DNA of 64,000 nucleotides, taken from an uncultured Cellulosilyticum sp. (GTDB lineage: Bacteria; Bacillota; Clostridia; Lachnospirales; Cellulosilyticaceae). Below, in pieces: positions 62,993-64,000 of the stretch. Positions within the stretch are counted from its first letter, which is position 1. The number at the start of each line of letters is the position of its first letter. Both the position numbers and the translations under genes were made by a program. The DNA is taken from assembly GCA_934725855.1 (NCBI GenBank), contig CAKVCL010000010.1, forward strand, positions 1 to 64,000, read 5' to 3'. A model generated the notes under the pieces. That model did not search any database and was not told the DNA's origin. It was given only the letters and a program-made list of their open reading frames with translations.

Positions 62993-63679
62993 TTATTTTT
63001 CTTCTAAAACCTGCTCACTTTCGTCAATGCTTTCTTGCAGCTCTATTACTTCTTCATCTATCCTGTCAAGCTTATTAATTGAAATTTCATAGGCTGTTTT
63101 TATAATAGTTTCTCCTGTTTCTAATTTCTTTTGATAAATCCTACTTTGAATACGTCCCCAAATCTTAATGTGATCGCCTACTTCAAGACTTTGTGCAAAT
63201 CTTGCCGTTCTTCCCCATGTAATACATGGAATATAGTCAGACTTATGATAGGCTCTATTGACTGCTAAATGTAAATCGGTTATTTCCCTACCAAATGGAG
63301 TGGTTCTATAAACTGGTTTCTTGCATAGGTAGCCATTCAAATAAATATGGTTTTTGCTTTTAGATAATTCAGCAGCTGATACTTCTTTCATTTCTAAACA
63401 AAAAACAGTAAGAATCAGCCTATTCTTTCCTTCAGAATATTGATTATAAGAACGCAGTTGACCTTGAAGTTCAAATGTTTTTCCTATAATACTCCCATAA
63501 TTAGGCAATAACCTTTCAGAGATCGTAATTGGTAATACATCATATGAATTGCTTAATCTAGGTATATGTAAATCAAAGCTATAGAATCCCTCTCCATATA
63601 CTTTATGACTAAACTTTGCTTCACTTACAATCTTTCCAATTAAAATAACCTCATTATTTTCTGTTTTGTGCTCTATCAT
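62993..63679 (-). CDS. Single-stranded DNA-binding protein with two OB folds
   Basis: This 228-residue protein carries two SSB-like OB folds. The first spans about residues 7-95 (NEVILIGKIVSEAKFSHKVYG, ERLLPNYGSIIGKTFELQGQL) and the second about 109-205 (NHIYLNGYLCKKPVYRTTPFGREITDLHLAVNR, CITWGRTARFAQSLEVGDHIKIWGRIQSR). A typical SSB has one OB fold and an acidic tail ending in DDDIPF. Here the C-terminus is acidic (EEVIELQESIDESEQVLEEK) without that tip. It is distinct from the replication SSB by this feature. It is a single gene with its own terminator. Confidence 0.82.
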   Translation of the reverse strand: MIEHKTENNEVILIGKIVSEAKFSHKVYGEGFYSFDLHIPRLSNSYDVLPITISERLLPNYGSIIGKTFELQGQLRSYNQYSEGKNRLILTVFCLEMKEVSAAELSKSKNHIYLNGYLCKKPVYRTTPFGREITDLHLAVNRAYHKSDYIPCITWGRTARFAQSLEVGDHIKIWGRIQSRIYQKKLETGETIIKTAYEISINKLDRIDEEVIELQESIDESEQVLEEK

Positions 63680-63866
63680 CCTACCCTCTCCTTGTCTTTG
63701 TTTGTTCTTTAACGAGTTTGTCTTCTATAAATTCTATTCTGAAATATTCTCAAATATACCTATGTCTTTACAAAAATCATGCACACCTTTTATGCCTTCC
63801 ACATAATATATAGTAGTCATGAAAATTGACTATCATCACGATCCACAAAGTGAGGCAACGAATCTT

Positions 63867-64000
63867 ATGGAACCTACTACTCTAACACTCATTATGTCAC
63901 TAAAAAAAGACTTGATTAATCTTATTGAAGCAAATGACTTTAACTTACTCTCTCCAGAAGTTATTGAATTAAGTTGTAAAATTGATCGTTTGATGTTGCC
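63867..64000 (+). CDS. Spo0E-like aspartyl-phosphate phosphatase (partial)
   Basis: The last 134 bases open a frame that reads LIMSLKKDLINLIEANDFNLLSPEVIELSCKIDRLM and runs off the end. The helix with SPEVIELSCKID matches the SxxxD signature of Spo0E-family phosphatases, which drain the phosphorelay at Spo0A and delay sporulation. GTGAGG precedes ATG 63867 by 10 nt; an in-frame ATG at 63819 is less well supported. The gene is truncated by the window. Confidence 0.75.
   Translation, partial: MEPTTLTLIMSLKKDLINLIEANDFNLLSPEVIELSCKIDRLML

Noticed and set aside
1..64000. CRISPR arrays, rRNA, tRNA or intact mobile elements
   Set aside because: No regularly spaced repeats, rRNA or tRNA genes, or complete transposase with inverted repeats were seen.

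Overview
The window is chromosomal DNA from an AT-rich, anaerobic, spore-forming member of the Clostridia. The gene content resembles Lachnospirales such as Cellulosilyticum, but that name is an inference from gene content and protein style. Supporting signs are SpoVB, a SpoIID/LytB-like protein, YtxC, an alpha/beta-type SASP, a partial Spo0E-like protein, a class I hybrid cluster protein, strong Shine-Dalgarno sites with frequent GTG/TTG starts, T-box and lysine riboswitch leaders, and the yvcJ-yvcK-whiA-crh gene order. Most of the window is ordinary core genome. No prophage, CRISPR array, rRNA or tRNA gene was seen.

Layout. 0-5.2 kb: end of an unknown gene, a small membrane protein, topB, an acidic single-span protein and hcp. 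5.2-8.4 kb: a decayed accessory patch with an HExxH membrane protein, a putative lipoprotein, a small ORF broken by an in-frame TGA, a DinB-like protein, the C-terminal piece of a VOC protein, and remnants of two transposases (IS1182-like and IS982-like). 8.4-20 kb: small alarmone synthetase with metA, spoVB, rarA, TrmB regulator with lysA, a DUF815 ATPase, tgt-yajC, and aroC behind a promoter flanked by twin palindromes. 20-27 kb: a FliB-like protein with an unknown partner, yaiI, a secreted permuted-papain-like protein with a secreted partner, an acyl-ACP thioesterase and queA. 27-38 kb: a SARP-type two-component pair, a SpoIID-like protein, the rapZ-yvcK-whiA-crh operon, murB with a 22-bp tandem repeat at its 3' end, an alpha/beta hydrolase lacking its catalytic residues, and a stand-alone YedF C-terminal domain. 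38-47 kb: a regulator-potABCD polyamine operon and a MacB-like efflux operon. 47-57.4 kb: infC-rpmI-rplT, two threonyl-tRNA synthetase genes each with its own T-box and flanking xpt, ytxC, hslO and a methyltransferase. 57.4-64 kb: a CNNM/CBS protein, SASP, lysine riboswitch-dapA-dapB, cobO, a YgjP-like metalloprotease, a double-OB SSB and the start of a Spo0E-like gene.

How genes work together. Lysine/diaminopimelate synthesis is under two separate controls: dapA-dapB by a lysine riboswitch, lysA by a TrmB regulator in its own operon. The translation genes carry RNA-level control (T-boxes on both thrS genes; a leader attenuator and AUU start at infC). Polyamine uptake is headed by its own XRE-cupin regulator. 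Intrinsic terminators, often shared between convergent genes, mark nearly every transcription unit.

The most notable observations are the mosaic relationship of the two ThrRS proteins (near-identical N-terminal halves, divergent catalytic cores), the twin palindromes around the aroC promoter, the Crh-like HPr with Glu15, the predicted alpha/beta hydrolase pseudoenzyme, and the tandem repeat at the end of murB. I did not find a clear undescribed multi-gene defence or mobile system.
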